Assembly: GCA_030272155.1 (NCBI GenBank)
Contig: CP126192.1
Coordinates: forward strand, 4,932,501-4,996,500
Direction of reading: 5' to 3'
DNA from: Tetradesmus obliquus
Taxonomy: Eukaryota; Chlorophyta; Chlorophyceae; Sphaeropleales; Scenedesmaceae
DNA: 64,000 bases
The translations under genes and the position numbers were made by a program. Below the pieces are notes generated by a model. It was not told where the DNA came from and ran no database searches. It worked only from the letters and a program-made list of their open reading frames with translations. This document shows positions 1 through 12,007 of the stretch, in pieces; positions within the stretch are counted from its first letter, which is position 1, and every line of letters begins with the position of its first letter.

Positions 1-55
1 CTGCTGCTGCTGCCAGCAGCCATGGTGGCTGGCACGGGCTAATTGTGGACTGCAG

Positions 56-1897
56 CAGTGCTGGAGATGAGGCGCTGGGCAGCCAGCAGCTGCATGACGA
101 GGATGCTCAAGCCTTGCTACTGCTGCAGCGCCCCAACACAGGTGATGCATCAGCTTGCTGTCTCCAGTGTCTAGCGCGAAACGCCTTCTGCTTTTGTGCA
201 AGTAGACTGCTTTCGTGGCAGCTGGTTGCATGATCCGTATTTTAGTAGGCAACATGTTCTGTGTGCTGTGCAGGTTATGCCGTCCCCAACCACGGCACGC
301 TAGCTGGCAAGCAATACATTCCGGAACTGCGGGGCATGTTTTCAACAGCCGTGGCAGACAGCTTGCGCCGCAGCAGACAACATACAGCAACCTGCAGCCC
401 AGCGCATGCAAGCAGCAGTGCAGCAGGTGCTGCTGCTGCCAGCAGCAGCAGCGCTGGCGCGCAGGCTGGGCAGGCAGCCAAGGCAGTAGCAGCTGCAACT
501 GCCAGCAGCATGTGTGCTGCTGAAGTGCCTGCAGACGTGCCACGGCCTGTGACTGTGCTGGATGTGAGCGGCGAAGTTATGGCGAGGCCTGTGCAGGTGC
601 GTGCAGGGCCATGCCGCTGATTCGCTTGCCGCAAGCTGCTGCGACAGCAGATAGGTCACTCGCTGCAATACAAGGTTTGCAAGTGCACCGGCAAATGCAG
701 TCCTGCAGTTGGCCAGACCTATAGGAAGTCTGCGGATCCATCCTGCAAACAATTCTATATGGCATGTACGTGTTGACATTGCTGCTGCTGCTGCTGCTGC
801 TGCCTGCTGTGCTGCTGCAGGTGCTTGTCAAGGGCAGGGCAGACAGCACGCTGCCAGACAAGCTGTTCAACTTCCACAGCCCCGACCCGCCCGCAGACCC
901 CAACCTCTGCATGCACGTCTTCGAGCACTGCGACGGCGCGCAATTCTGCGCTGACCTGTACGGTCACTACCTGCTGCCAAACGGCAAGCTAGCACACATC
1001 TTTCTGCCGCCAGCAGCTGCCAAGCAGGGGCACTGCGTGTCAGTGCCGCCGCCGCCAGCCACGCCGTGGGCAGCTGCAGACTGGCTGCCGCAGGATGGTC
1101 TGCCAGCAGCACCTGCTGCTGAGGTGCTTGCAGGATGGATGCAGCCGGGGAGTGCGGTCCTGCAGCTGCCGCTGCTGCGGGCGCTGAACTGGGTGCCAGT
1201 GCCGCAGGCCCCGCCGCAGCCGGCCGTGTGCAGCCTGTCTGCAACACGTGATGCAGCTACAGGTGGGTTGCTAAGGTTGTGATCTAGACCAGCAGAGCAG
1301 GTTGAAGTTTGGCCATGGTACCAGGGCGGATGTTGCTGCTGTTGTTGGAAGAAGAGCAGTTAAGAAATGAAGACCCCACCGCAGGTTGCAACGTCAGCTG
1401 CTGCAGTTACGCACAGACCCACCAGCTGCTGACCAGTGGCACCGTGTGCACTGCACACCGGATGGCGGCAGTGTGCAGTGCTACTGCCACGAAAGGCATG
1501 ACTCATCATGCGGCAGCGCTGGTATCGGGTTCATAGAGCAGCCACTTCTGCCTGATGCATCCCTTGCTTGGCCTCAGTGCTTGACATATGTGCATGCGGC
1601 TTGTCTCAAAGCTGAAAGCCACTGAATAACATGCTACATGTATGTTTTGTTGCTGCAGGTGCTCTGCAGCTTCGCCCTACGCCCCTCAGCCTGAAGGCAG
1701 TTGTGGAGGTGACGCTCGAGCAGCGCGAGTACAGGAAGCCGCTGCCATCAAAAACAGGGAAGCGTAGAACAGTGTCCACCATCGGCGCACTGCAGCAGCA
1801 GCAGACAGCAGCACCGCCAAAGCCTGCAGCTCTGCCGCGTCCCACATCAGCAGCTGGCAGCAGGGCAGCTACACAACAGCGTCCTGCAGCTGCCTGA
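56..1897 (+). CDS. 3' part of an unidentified intron-containing gene
   Basis: I do not recognise this protein. Supported exons are about 56-141, 274-596, 821-1262 and 1659-1897, and their phases join (phase 1 at 141, phase 0 at 596, phase 1 at 1262). Stop codon TGA is at 1895-1897. An optional middle exon, 1385-1521, reads well (it contains WHRVHCTPDGGS and CYCHERHD) and fits phase if the upstream exon ends at 1266 instead of 1262. The best conserved-looking stretch is in exon 821-1262, with FCADLYGHYLLPNGKLAHIF. The second exon carries an Ala/Ser-rich low-complexity segment and the last exon a basic, Gln/Ala-rich tail. The 5' end lies outside the window. A (CTG)n run at about 781-803 sits just before the acceptor at 820. 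Confidence 0.55.
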
Positions 1898-2280
1898 GCT
1901 GTCATTAAGAACATAGCAAGGCGTTCTAAGACGTTGGTGCGGGCTAATCTGAAGCTGGCAGTAGCTTGGCAGTACTGTGGGCAAGATGTGTCTGGACACC
2001 TCACCCCGCCAGCCACTGGCCAGCGATCCTGGCTTGCCATGTTGCTTGCCCAATCCATTTATCTTTCAATTTAAAATTGTAATGCTTCGTTGAAATGCCA
2101 TTTTCGACGTCAAACTGAAACCGCTGCGGTGCAAGGAAAGTGCCATTCCATGAGCCAGCTACTGAGCAAATTCCAACGAGCGATTAGATTAAGCTTCTGA
2201 CATTTTCCAGTAGTACTTCTATCGCCATTGAGATACGGACGTGAAGCGCTGCTGCAGAGCAGCAACAGCAACCAACCACG
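1898..2280. other. Intergenic, upstream of the transporter gene
   Basis: There is no coding signal in these 383 bases. They hold the 3' flank of the preceding gene and the 5' flank of the transporter whose ATG is at 2281. The stretch is less CTG-rich than the neighbouring exons. I see no clear TATA box or repeat. Confidence 0.5.
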
Positions 2281-3294
2281 ATGGCAGAACATTCTGCGTC
2301 GCCGAATCGACTGGCCAATGTGCTGCTGCTCATGATCTGTGTGTCTGGCATCTATGCCGCTTACCTTACGCAAGGCATCGTGTCTGAGCACCTTCAAATG
2401 AAGCAGTATGCTGGTGGGCAGCGCTTCAAGAACCTGGAGGCACTCAATGGAGCACAGAGCCTTGCGTGCTTCCTCTGGGCCTACGTCATCCTGCTATTCC
2501 AGAGCAGGAAGGAGAAATCCAACAGCCACTTGCCCCCATGGACTGCCTACTGGAGGCCGGCTCTCACCAACACCATAGGTCCCGCCTGCGGCCTCATTGC
2601 ACTGAAGAACATCAGCTACCCAGCACAGGTGCTAGCAAAGTCCTGCAAGATGGTGCCGGTTATGCTGATTGGCACCATGTTCTACGGCAAGCGCTACAGC
2701 GCGCTGGAGTACATGTGCATGAGCATGATTGGAGTAGGCATCTCTCTGTTTGCGCGCAAGTCCTCCAGCAAGGTGACATCCAAGCTGGCAGCACCCAACG
2801 CGCCACTGGGCTACCTGCTGTGCTTCATCAACCTCACCCTGGATGGCTACACCAATGCTTATCAAGACGAGGTTAATCGGAAGTACAAGGACAACAACCC
2901 CATCCACATGATGTGCTGGATGAACTTCTGGTGCGCGCTGTTCAACGGGCTGTACCTTGCAGTGTCTGGCGTGGGGCAGCAGCTGCTGCTGTTCCTCAGC
3001 ATGCACACAGCAGCAGCGTGGGACGTGGTTCTGTTCTGCTTGTGCGGCGCAGTTGGGCAGCTGTTCATCTTCTTCACCATCAAGCAGTTTGGCTCGCTGG
3101 TCAACACGCTGATCTGCACCACACGCAAGTTCTTCAACATCCTGGGCAGTGTGGTGCTCAACGCCAACCCACTGCTGCCACAGCAGTGGTGGGCAGTGGG
3201 CCTGGTGTTCACTGGGCTCATCACCAGCAGTGTAGCTAAGGGCAGCAAGCACCACGGCGCAGGCAAGCAGCATGCAGGCACCAAGCAGCAGTAG
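2281..3294 (+). CDS. UDP-galactose/UDP-glucose transporter, SLC35B1 family
   Basis: This is a single-exon gene of 337 residues with a true ATG, typical in length for the SLC35B (nucleotide-sugar transporter) family. The protein is hydrophobic throughout, with about ten predicted membrane helices. Family landmarks are GIYAAYLTQGIV in the first helix, LAKSCKMVPVMLIGTMFYGK in the middle, LTLDGYTNAYQDE, and the C-terminal block TTRKFFNILGSVVLNANPL followed by QQWWAVGLVFTGL. The family exchanges UDP-sugars for nucleoside monophosphates across the ER or Golgi membrane. The C-terminal tail (GSKHHGAGKQH...) lacks the dilysine ER-retrieval motif seen in some relatives. It is the only intact intronless gene in a window of intron-rich genes, and its last third plus 3' flank is duplicated near 12008-12710. 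Substrate specificity is inferred from the family only. Confidence 0.9.
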   Translation: MAEHSASPNRLANVLLLMICVSGIYAAYLTQGIVSEHLQMKQYAGGQRFKNLEALNGAQSLACFLWAYVILLFQSRKEKSNSHLPPWTAYWRPALTNTIGPACGLIALKNISYPAQVLAKSCKMVPVMLIGTMFYGKRYSALEYMCMSMIGVGISLFARKSSSKVTSKLAAPNAPLGYLLCFINLTLDGYTNAYQDEVNRKYKDNNPIHMMCWMNFWCALFNGLYLAVSGVGQQLLLFLSMHTAAAWDVVLFCLCGAVGQLFIFFTIKQFGSLVNTLICTTRKFFNILGSVVLNANPLLPQQWWAVGLVFTGLITSSVAKGSKHHGAGKQHAGTKQQ

Positions 3295-5058
3295 CACGCA
3301 ACAGTAGCAGGAGTGACAGCAGCACGGTGGAGCAGTAGCCAAAGGACGCAGCAGCTGGAGGAGCAAGAGCGCTGGCAACACCGCTGGTAGCTGGCAGCAG
3401 CATTGGTGCTGTTGTAGGCCTCTGTTGGGAGCAGGCCTCTGGTGCTGCTCACTTGGTCTGCAGCGGCAGCAGACCGTGTCTGCGTTCAGCAGCAGCAACA
3501 GCAGTAATAGTGGGGTGTTGATAGGGGTTGTGTGGGGGCTGTCATTGCCCTTACATATGCAGGGTTTGTGTGGTGTCACGAGTGATCATGGCAGCATGCT
3601 ACGTACTTGGCTGGGGTATGGAAGATCGCACCTTGTTTTTTGCATCGCAGCAACACTCGGCAGCATTCATGCTGCACGTGCTTAACAGTGTGCTGCAGCA
3701 CACAGATGCGCAAGATGCACAGCACATGACGGTGCCAGGCGCCAGCAAGCAACAAGCATGCACCAAGCAGCAATAGCGCAGCAATGGGCTAGCGGGAGTA
3801 ACCGCAGGGCGAGGGCGCAGCAGCAAAGGCTGCAGCAGCTGGACGTGCAGCTGGCAGCGCTGGCAACGCGAGCTGCTGCGTATATGTGTTAGGGCTGTAG
3901 CAGGCCTCTGCTGCGCAGCATGCTGGCAGCAGTTACGTGCACGTGGAGTGCAGCGGCAACAGAACCTGTCCCCTGTAGCAGCAGGATGTATGCACAAGCT
4001 GCTTCATGTGAGCCTGGTTTGGGAATTTGATGATTTTATGCATGTGACGCATCTCTTGTCAGGTTTGCAGTTTTAAGTCATCGGAAGTGACTCGCTCACT
4101 GATGTGGTTGCCAAATGCACTGCATGCGGCATGCTGCGGCGCAGACCTCAGCACAGCACGCAGGTTTCAGGTTAAGTTGGGCTGGATGCAGAGAACGCCT
4201 TCGAAGGATAATGGTTGTTTTAGTTTGCTGTCACCGTTCATGTCATCAGCTCTGTCCCATGTCATGCTTGCAGCAAGGGTCAGGCCTGACAGCCTGCAGG
4301 CTGGCAGATCACCTGCGTGTCAGTGAGTCAATGAACCATTGTGCATGCAGCGGGGTGGCATGCTAGCAAGATGCCAGGGTCGGGGTGCCAATATGCCAGA
4401 ACCGTGTAAATAAAGAGTGGCGATATAAACAGCAGCGACTGCACACTGGGTATCTGAAGGAGAGACAGCTGCCTCTCTGCAGAGGCAGGGTCTTCAGCAA
4501 GTGTTGCCTGGCACCAGCATCTCTGCACTTGATCTTCACAGCCTGGTAACGAATGGCTAAAAGCTTACATGCCACCGTTGTATTCGAGCCCAGTGACCAT
4601 GCAGGCGGAACAAAATCACGGGCTTCCGGCACCAGCTGTTACCAGCACCGGGTTTGAAGCACGACGTCCATGTCGCACCAAGCACAGCCTGAAGTGATGA
4701 CATCTACTCGTAACGTTGATCATGAAAATAGTCGACACATTGAATGATTACGCTGTGCTCCCGTGGATAGGTGCCTGACCGTTCCGGAACTGATCGCGCT
4801 GCGAGATTGATCTAATACTTTTCAACACCTCTTCAGGAGACTAGATTTTGATGGCAAGAACTGGTGAGAGCAGGTTTTGCTTGTACGCCGCGCCTGGCAG
4901 CACATCCCATCATGGCCCTGGCCATGGCTGGCTGCCCCTCTGAAAAGATCACCATAGTGATCCGTGTCGCTGCCATACTTATCCGCGTCGCTCTCAGCAA
5001 CGAGTACACGTTGTATGCTCGAAAGTGTAGGGCGGTGTAGTCACCGCTGACCCTCGCC
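3295..5058. other. Intergenic, contains transporter-derived 3' flank
   Basis: I see no gene in these 1.76 kb. The first 300 bases are the 3' flank of the transporter and are shared with the truncated copy near 12.4-12.7 kb. Another diverged copy of that flank lies at about 3730-3985. The rest, 4000-5058, is unique-looking sequence with only short open frames. ATG 5059 of the next gene has an in-frame TAG a few codons upstream. Confidence 0.5.
3730..3985 (+). repeat. Diverged copy of transporter 3' end and flank
   Basis: This segment resembles 3250-3480: a CAGCAAGCA...CACCAAGCAGCA block ending in TAG, then a GCAGCAGCTGGA block, GCGCTGGCAAC, and a GTAG-AGGCCTCTG block in the same order. It is clearly more diverged than the copy at 12.0-12.7 kb. 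It holds only the last few codons of the reading frame and is not coding. Confidence 0.55.
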
Positions 5059-8000
5059 ATGTTGGTCACAGTGGTTGGCAACAACTTCAAACAGCAGGCC
5101 TACAGCTTCAGAGAATACGCACTGCCCAGCAAGGCCTTCCGAGCCACTTGTACAATTTAGGATTGTCTTTGCACATTTTGAAAGTAAAAAAACTGCTTAT
5201 TTGTACTCGCAAACGCAGGCACAACAGCAGCAGCAGTGGTTGGATGTGTGGGGGCGCTGCTGCTGGCAGGTTTATGTACTGCTGTCACATCGCCGCCAAG
5301 TAAGTCAGCTGACTCTTCACCGAGTACCTGCTTAAAGGGCAGAGCAGCTGCAAGCAACAACCACAGCAGCTTCCTGTGGCACTGCATGTTTAGCTGCTTG
5401 CTGCTGCTGAGCTCGAAGCAGCTGCCTTTGTGCACATTGCTTCTGCTGTCTTCTACATGACTAAAACATGTGTTCGATAATGCAGAGGTATGATTTTGGC
5501 TTGCGGGGTAGTTGATGAGTTGCACACCAAGCAGTTCACACACTGGATCCCAGCCCACTTCACGTTTGCTGTTCCCGGTGCTGCTTGCAGCTGCCCAGTA
5601 TCTTGGCTGCTTTTACAACACCGGCTACCGTGCACTGCCAACAATGCTCAACCCAGCTGACATCACCAGCGTTACGATTGAGGAGTGCCAAGGGCTGGCA
5701 GCAGCCGCCACGCCTGTGCAGCCGCTATATGGTGTGAGCGATGGGGAGTGCTATGGCGGCGCTGACCTTCAGCTGGCAACAAGTGTCGGCAAAGTTCGCG
5801 AGTCGAAGTGCACCGATGGCAGCAGCTTTGAAGTGAGAGAAGGAGCCATCAGCGCGTTGCAGAAATACAACTTCTCGACTCAAGCAAACCACATTACTTG
5901 TTTTATCAATTCTATCTTAGCTCCATCTGATGGACAGCGCGCCACTGATAGTGCCTGACTGCCATGCATTACCTGCCTGCACCCATCACCAACACTGGCG
6001 CCTTCCTGCCCTGATTGAAACACTTTCTTTTGCTTTTAGCTCACACAGCAAACAATATGCTGCAGTTGCTGACAGCTGTATCATACTTGTTGTTGTCGCT
6101 GCTGCCGCCGCTGCTGCTGCTACTGCTACTGCAGGCCTTTGGCATCCACCAGCTGGTGTTCCCTGGCGGGCCCATCCCCCTCGGCTGTCTGACAGACGAG
6201 ACAGCCTTGCCAGGCCGTGTAAGTGCGTGTAACAAATAGCAACGTGTGTGGGAACAGCTTCTGGAAGCTGCTGCAAGCTGCTGTCAGCCCCTGCTGTGCC
6301 ATGACCGCCAGCGCAATGCCTACCAGCCTGTGCAATCAAGTCACGTCTCTGCGTGATGCAGAGCTCAAAGAAGTTGCTTTGAAGAAGCTAGGAAACCTGT
6401 GATTAGCTGACACACATTTGCCAACATATGAACGTTGAAATCTGTGTGCTGACGTGTTATTGACATGACTTGGCTGACATATATGTCTACTTGCAACAAT
6501 GTTCCTGCGACTGCAGGTGGCTGTTCAGCTGGCAGCAGCCGCACACTACTCTCAGGCAAAGGCCGCAGCTGTTGCAAGCAATGCCAGATACTTCGCTGTG
6601 GCAAGGAATGACACCAGCGGTACGTTGCCCCAGCCTGCACAGTTGGACACACATGAGCGTGTACCTTAAGGCTGCAAACTTGCTGGAGCTAGCTGCCACT
6701 TGCTATTTTGTGCAGAAGTTGATCTGCCTATCTCTCCGATATAACACCAGTCAGCAACATGTAGACTTGCAAGTGCTGCAGTCAAAGTGACAGCAGTGCA
6801 CTCTGACTGGCAACTTGATGTTGATGCAGCATGCACAATGGGACATCATCGTATAGCAGTCCAACACACTTGCAACATACTGTGAGTTCTGGTGTTATCT
6901 GCCACGCGCAATTGGTGCAGGTCATGGCTACACCTTCAATTTAGAGCCGCTGGTTCCCGCTGTGCTCAACTTCACCATCAACGGCTCCCTCGGGTGCTAC
7001 ACGCCATGTTCCGACGATGCTGCCAAGGCGTGTGGCAGCGCTGACGGCTACGGCGGCGCAAGCCTGCCCCGAGTGTGGTTCGTGTACAGTGCGTGCACGA
7101 TACTGCTGGGAGTGTGCTTTACAAGCACCACGTGTTTGCAGATCAGACTGGCTGACTATCCTCTGTTATGCCAACGCCCCTTTGTTTGGCTGTTGGCTGC
7201 ATATATCCATGCCCATGCCATGGCATTGCGGCCTGCTGACTCGCAGCAGCTTTGCTGCACACATACACCACGTTGCTGTGTTGCAGTCTGCACTGCTGCC
7301 ACACCCGTTGGCTGCTACATGCTGTATGTCAATAAGGCTTTACCTGTCAACTCAACTGCTATGTCTGCAGAGATGCCTGGCTGCACCACAGTGGATGCGT
7401 GTGGGCGTGCATGCGTCAAGTGCCCCGTGGTGGCGTTTGGAACACCCACCTGTGACTCAAGCAGTGCAGAGGAGTACATGTGTGGAGTGATATGCAATGA
7501 CAACTTCGTGGCAACCGTCGTTGATGGCAGCATGACTTGTGTACCCAGGTGAGTTGTCACTGCCCACTCGCTCGGTGCATTCAGTGATGTGGCTGCTGCG
7601 ATGGATCAGGCATGTGCCTATCAAGTGAACAGGAGACATGATGTAATGTCGAACACAGCCACTTGTTCAGATTGTAACTTACAACAGGCGCCCTCCAACA
7701 TGGGGGACACAGCCATACCACCACAGACAAGAAGCAGCGCAGAACATGGCAAGCAGGGTTCCTGCCACCAGCCAAGATCGTGACACAATGCAAGTGCTGC
7801 TGCATTGCCCAGCTGGCTGAACAGTAACCAGTGCTTGTCTGCTGAATGCGCGGTCTGCAGGTTTAAGACAGGCCTGAGGATCCAGGAGGAAGAGACTGTG
7901 CAGAGCCCTTTAAACTGCACAAGGCGGAACCCCCAGTGCACACGCAACATTGGATCCATTGTTGGGAACCTGAAAGCACCCCTGAGCGTTAGCGCACTGG

Positions 8001-11000
8001 CCCAAAAGGCCTGCAACAGTGACGACATCTACCAGCTTGACTGCTGTGAGGGGCTGCTGTTGTCGCTGTTACCCAGCAGCTATAACTCCAACAATGCAGG
8101 AGACACACCTGGAGGGACGCGGCTGGTGCGCCCAGCACAGGTGACACGCTCGACTGCGGATACGTACCCAGGACTGACAGGCACGCGCAGCCGCAGCTGA
8201 TATCGCCCAGCAGTGCCGTCCACACCTTGTTTGCTGCTGCTGCCAGCATATGAAGGCGTCATACATGCATTTCAGCTACACTCAGCCACCTCAAGTGCTG
8301 CAAACGTATGAGTTGCAAGCATTGGTGAGCTTGTGTGATGTTGCTGCACTGTTTGCATGGCGTGAACCCCAGTTGGGGAGGCAAAGCTACTGTTGTGCTT
8401 GCATGCCATGACTGCTTGGGAAGTGCAGGATCAGCGGAGCTGCAGCAGCTGTGCTGCATTTGCTGCCACGGCAGCAGCCGAGGCTGCCATCGCCGCCTAC
8501 ATGAACTGGAACTGGCACAAGATCAGCCTGTCTGAGCAGGACCTCAGCTTCTGCAGGTGGGGAGATGGTACGGATCACACTGTGCTTTGCAAAAAGGTTG
8601 TGGTCCTTTCATGACAAAAGCTAGCACATAAGCTGCTGTGCAGTCCTGCCCGCTTGCTAACAGTCATACAAGTTGAGGCGATTTTACACTGCAGATGGTG
8701 CATGCTGGTGTGCAAGCTACCTACAGCCGTTTACGCAAGCACGACAGCGCTTGTCAGCGGCCACAAAACATAACGGGTTGCCTCTAACACTTTTCATATC
8801 ACGCCCTCAACAGGTTGGACCCTAAGGTGGGCTGTGTTTCAGGTGCGTCCTTCCGCACCATATTGGAGAATGTGGCAGGGCAGAAGGTCACCAAGTGGGC
8901 ATCCCGCAACTGCTACAAGTACACCGGCATACCTGCCAATGGGGAGTGTCAAGTAATTGACAAGAAGTGTCCATCTGTGCTACCACGAAGTAAGAGCCAT
9001 CCTTTTGACGCATGGAGTGAACGTTATGCTTGCTGCGGTGAACCTCAGCTGCAGCTGTGGCACTTCTTTGTGGTAAAGGTTGCAGCAGGTGTTATCGTGT
9101 GGCGGCTAGTAACAAGCCTTTGCTTTTGCGACACTTGGCCAGAATGCATGCACCAAACAAATTAGATAAAAAATGGTGCTGCAGTAATTGTGCTGTTGCC
9201 GCGCATGCTGCTTGCAGATGCCACGATGAGCATGGCGGCTGATGGCAACCCCCTCGAGACAGAAGCACAGGTCAAGCGCCAGATCATGCTGAACGGTGGT
9301 GTCATGGCTTCCGTTGACATACCAGACGAATTCGCCAACTACCCCAACAACTCGCCTTCAGGGGGTGCGCAGGGCGTCATATACACAGACCCACCCACCT
9401 TGCAGCAAGGCCAGCCTGGCAATGGGCATGCGCTCTTCTGTTACGGGTGAGGCTGCTCGGCAACCCGTGCAGCAGCAGAAAGACTGGCTGGCAAGTGCAA
9501 GCTGTCTGATGAACTATGCAATGCAGTACGTTCTGTATATCTGAATGTACTTTATTGACATCAGCTTTGCGTGCGCAACTGCCTTTGCAGGTGGAAAGAC
9601 TTTTTGAATACATCAGATGCTGTGCGTGGCCCACCCGTCAAAGGCTACTGGGTCTGCAAGAACAGCTGGGGTCCCCGCTGGGGCCTTGCTGGTAGTGTGA
9701 GGATTGCGTATGGTGCTGCAGGCATCATTGACCGCCACCCTGCTTACGGGCTGCAGTTTAGACCAGACCGGTCAGCAGTGAAAGACGCTGTGACAGCCAT
9801 GCTCAAGCAAGGGCTGAGGTATGACAAGCAGGACACCAACTGCCTGCTGTTCACACCCCAACACCCTATGCGCCTCGTCAAGCTGGTGGACGATTTGTAC
9901 AGTTTGTCGCTTGCAGCTTATGAGGCTGGCAAGGCTGTCACATGGCTCAACGAAGCGGTGATCCTTGGCGACATTGTAGCAGCCAACCTGGGGCTCGCCT
10001 CGCTGTCTGCAGCCGGCAAGGGACCGTTCAAAGTCTGTGGGCAGACGTATGAAATGGTGGCCGGCCTTGTGCCCCTGCCACCCAGACTTGTAAGCTATCT
10101 ACCTCATGCATGCACAGGCACCAGCGGGTGAATGAATCCGCACTGCAACAAACAGCTTGTTGCTGTAGTACTAGTACTAGTTAGTGCTGGCAGCAGCAAT
10201 ACCATACTATTACCTATGCTGGCAAACTCAACCACTGATGCACAGCGGCTTTGGCAAGTTGTGGTTACATCCAGGTGTGCCAGGCGTCAGCTGTCCACTG
10301 CAATTCTGTTGCTGAACACACATGTGCACATGCCGGCACAACCTAAATGTGTGCGTGCTGCATATTTGCAGGTGCCTTGCGCTGACGTCCCTTACAGCAC
10401 AGCCGCTGCAGATGGCAGCTGTGCCTGCACAAAGGCCCCCTTCACCATTCCTGCTATGCATGGCAGCCTGCTACGCGAGTGCCTGTCAACAAATGCTGTG
10501 GCATCCAGTTGCCCCTTGAAGTACCCGACATCGGTAGCAACACAGGCAGGGGCAATTAATTCGTGCATCACGGATGCGACACCATGCCCTTCCAAGTACT
10601 TGCCGGTGTACAGCGGCAGTCCCATCCGCAGGCACAGGTGCCAGCAACAGCAGTCATGCACCACGCCTGGCTTCACAGTGACACTGGCAGATGTCAACAC
10701 AACGTACTCAGCTGACCGCCCTATCGGAGGGATCAAGCCCAGGGCATTACCCACACCGCCAGTAAGACAAGACCGCAGATGCCTTGGCAACATGTACAGG
10801 ACATGCAAGTCATACGCAACAGGCAACAGGCCCGGGCCCATAGGCTCAACGAATCCAGGCAGCTCTTTCCTCAACAGCATCGACTACTTGGATGAGGTGC
10901 TCGGGTGCGTGTCAGACACCGCGAGGCGCTGCCCAGCAGGCTACGTGGCGTTCATGTCATATTCAGCCTCTGTAGAAAGACCAACAGCCATGAGACTTGA

Positions 11001-11214
11001 GCTGTGCACCAAGACGTCCGCCTGCTACTCCACGTCATCAGGCATCGATGTGCAGCCAGCCGTGTTCGGTGCCTACACCACGCCAGGCCTTGATGATGAT
11101 GAGCTCGTTGCCTGCCTGGAGCTGGATGCTTTGCCGCCACCGTTGTACGTGGCGTGTCCTGTTGACTTTCCCAAGAGGGTTTCCATCGACAACGAAACAG
11201 TCTGCAGCACCTAG
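5059..11214 (+). CDS. WSC-domain papain-family cysteine peptidase, secreted or membrane-anchored
   Basis: The 13-exon model (5059-5149, 5219-5299, 5591-5832, 6135-6218, 6517-6619, 6921-7088, 7287-7548, 7861-8140, 8429-8556, 8814-8989, 9218-9446, 9591-10089, 10372-11214) gives 1061 residues, all phases consistent. The first exon and its 69-nt intron are the least certain part. Residues about 33-55 are a hydrophobic signal or anchor helix (AAAVVGCVGALLLAGLCTAV). Two to three WSC-like cysteine modules follow: YLGCFYNTGYRALP, then LGCLTDETALPG ending in CYTPCSDDAAKACG, then a third Cys-rich segment to about 343. The C1A peptidase core shows oxyanion Gln439 and nucleophile Cys445 in DQRSCSSCAAFA, His609 in GNGHALFCYGW, and Asn639 in GYWVCKNSWGPRWG. 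A Cys-rich C-terminal region of about 280 residues is unassigned. Secreted WSC modules bind polysaccharide in other proteins, so cell-wall targeting is my inference. The usual Trp after the catalytic Cys is Ala. Confidence 0.82.
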
Positions 11215-12007
11215 CTGGCGTTGTATTGTCACAATACACGGTACGGTAGTGCTGCAATGGCCAGCGGCAGGTGCAACAAGCAATGCATGCCAGGTACCAA
11301 CACACAGCTGCATGCGAAGCACTTTGGGACGTTTGTGCGGGAGGCTGGTATTCAGCTACACCATCAGCTCAGGGCAGCCGTCTCTGCTGTTGTGTTTCAG
11401 CTGGTCTAGTTGGTGCTGCGGCGTGGTTGTCAGTGGCGGCTGCAGGCTGCTAGTAGGGCAGCGAAGCATAGTCCCTCCAGGATCGGGCACAAAAGTGCAG
11501 ATTGTACTTTGCAATATACTCTATATAGAAGGGTATGGACCAACAGAGTTAAAAACTTTTTTTGTAGAAGTCATCACGCAGCGGTGTACGTCAACATTGT
11601 GCCAATCATTGGTGATGATTATGACGGATGAATGCACCTGTGCCTTTTGGACCGTGCTAGATGTGCTGCCTAGTGTTTGCTGACGCACTGTGCACTATCA
11701 TGGCACATCATTGAACCATTCGTACTACATCACATGATAATGTTACCAGGGAGGACTACACCGCAGAAAGCACTGCAGGTGGTTTATGTGCAGCGAATCG
11801 CATGAACCCTGGTGAAAGGAGAGCACCTAGCCTCGACCTCGCAACGCTGTAGGTCCGACCTGGATGACGCTTGGGGTGGCAATGAGGTTGGCAGCTTAAG
11901 GCGTGGTTGCTTTCACAGGTTGCTTGGCGAGTAGTGACAGCAGCACGAGCTTGTAGCAGGCTGCCAGCCGTGCTGCCGCTCGTGCTCTGTGTTCGCAGGG
12001 CGGCGCC
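11215..12007. other. Intergenic between protease and transporter fragment
   Basis: No gene is visible. The protease 3' flank runs to about 11500, followed by an A/T-richer stretch (about 11500-11570 and 11690-11760). There is no similarity to the 5' two-thirds of the transporter upstream of the fragment beginning near 12008, so the missing part of that copy is not simply interrupted. Confidence 0.45.

Noticed and set aside
5236-5299. Start of the protease at 5236
   Set aside because: The codon there is GTG, not ATG, and no in-frame ATG lies upstream in that exon, so a spliced first exon (5059-5149) is a better fit.
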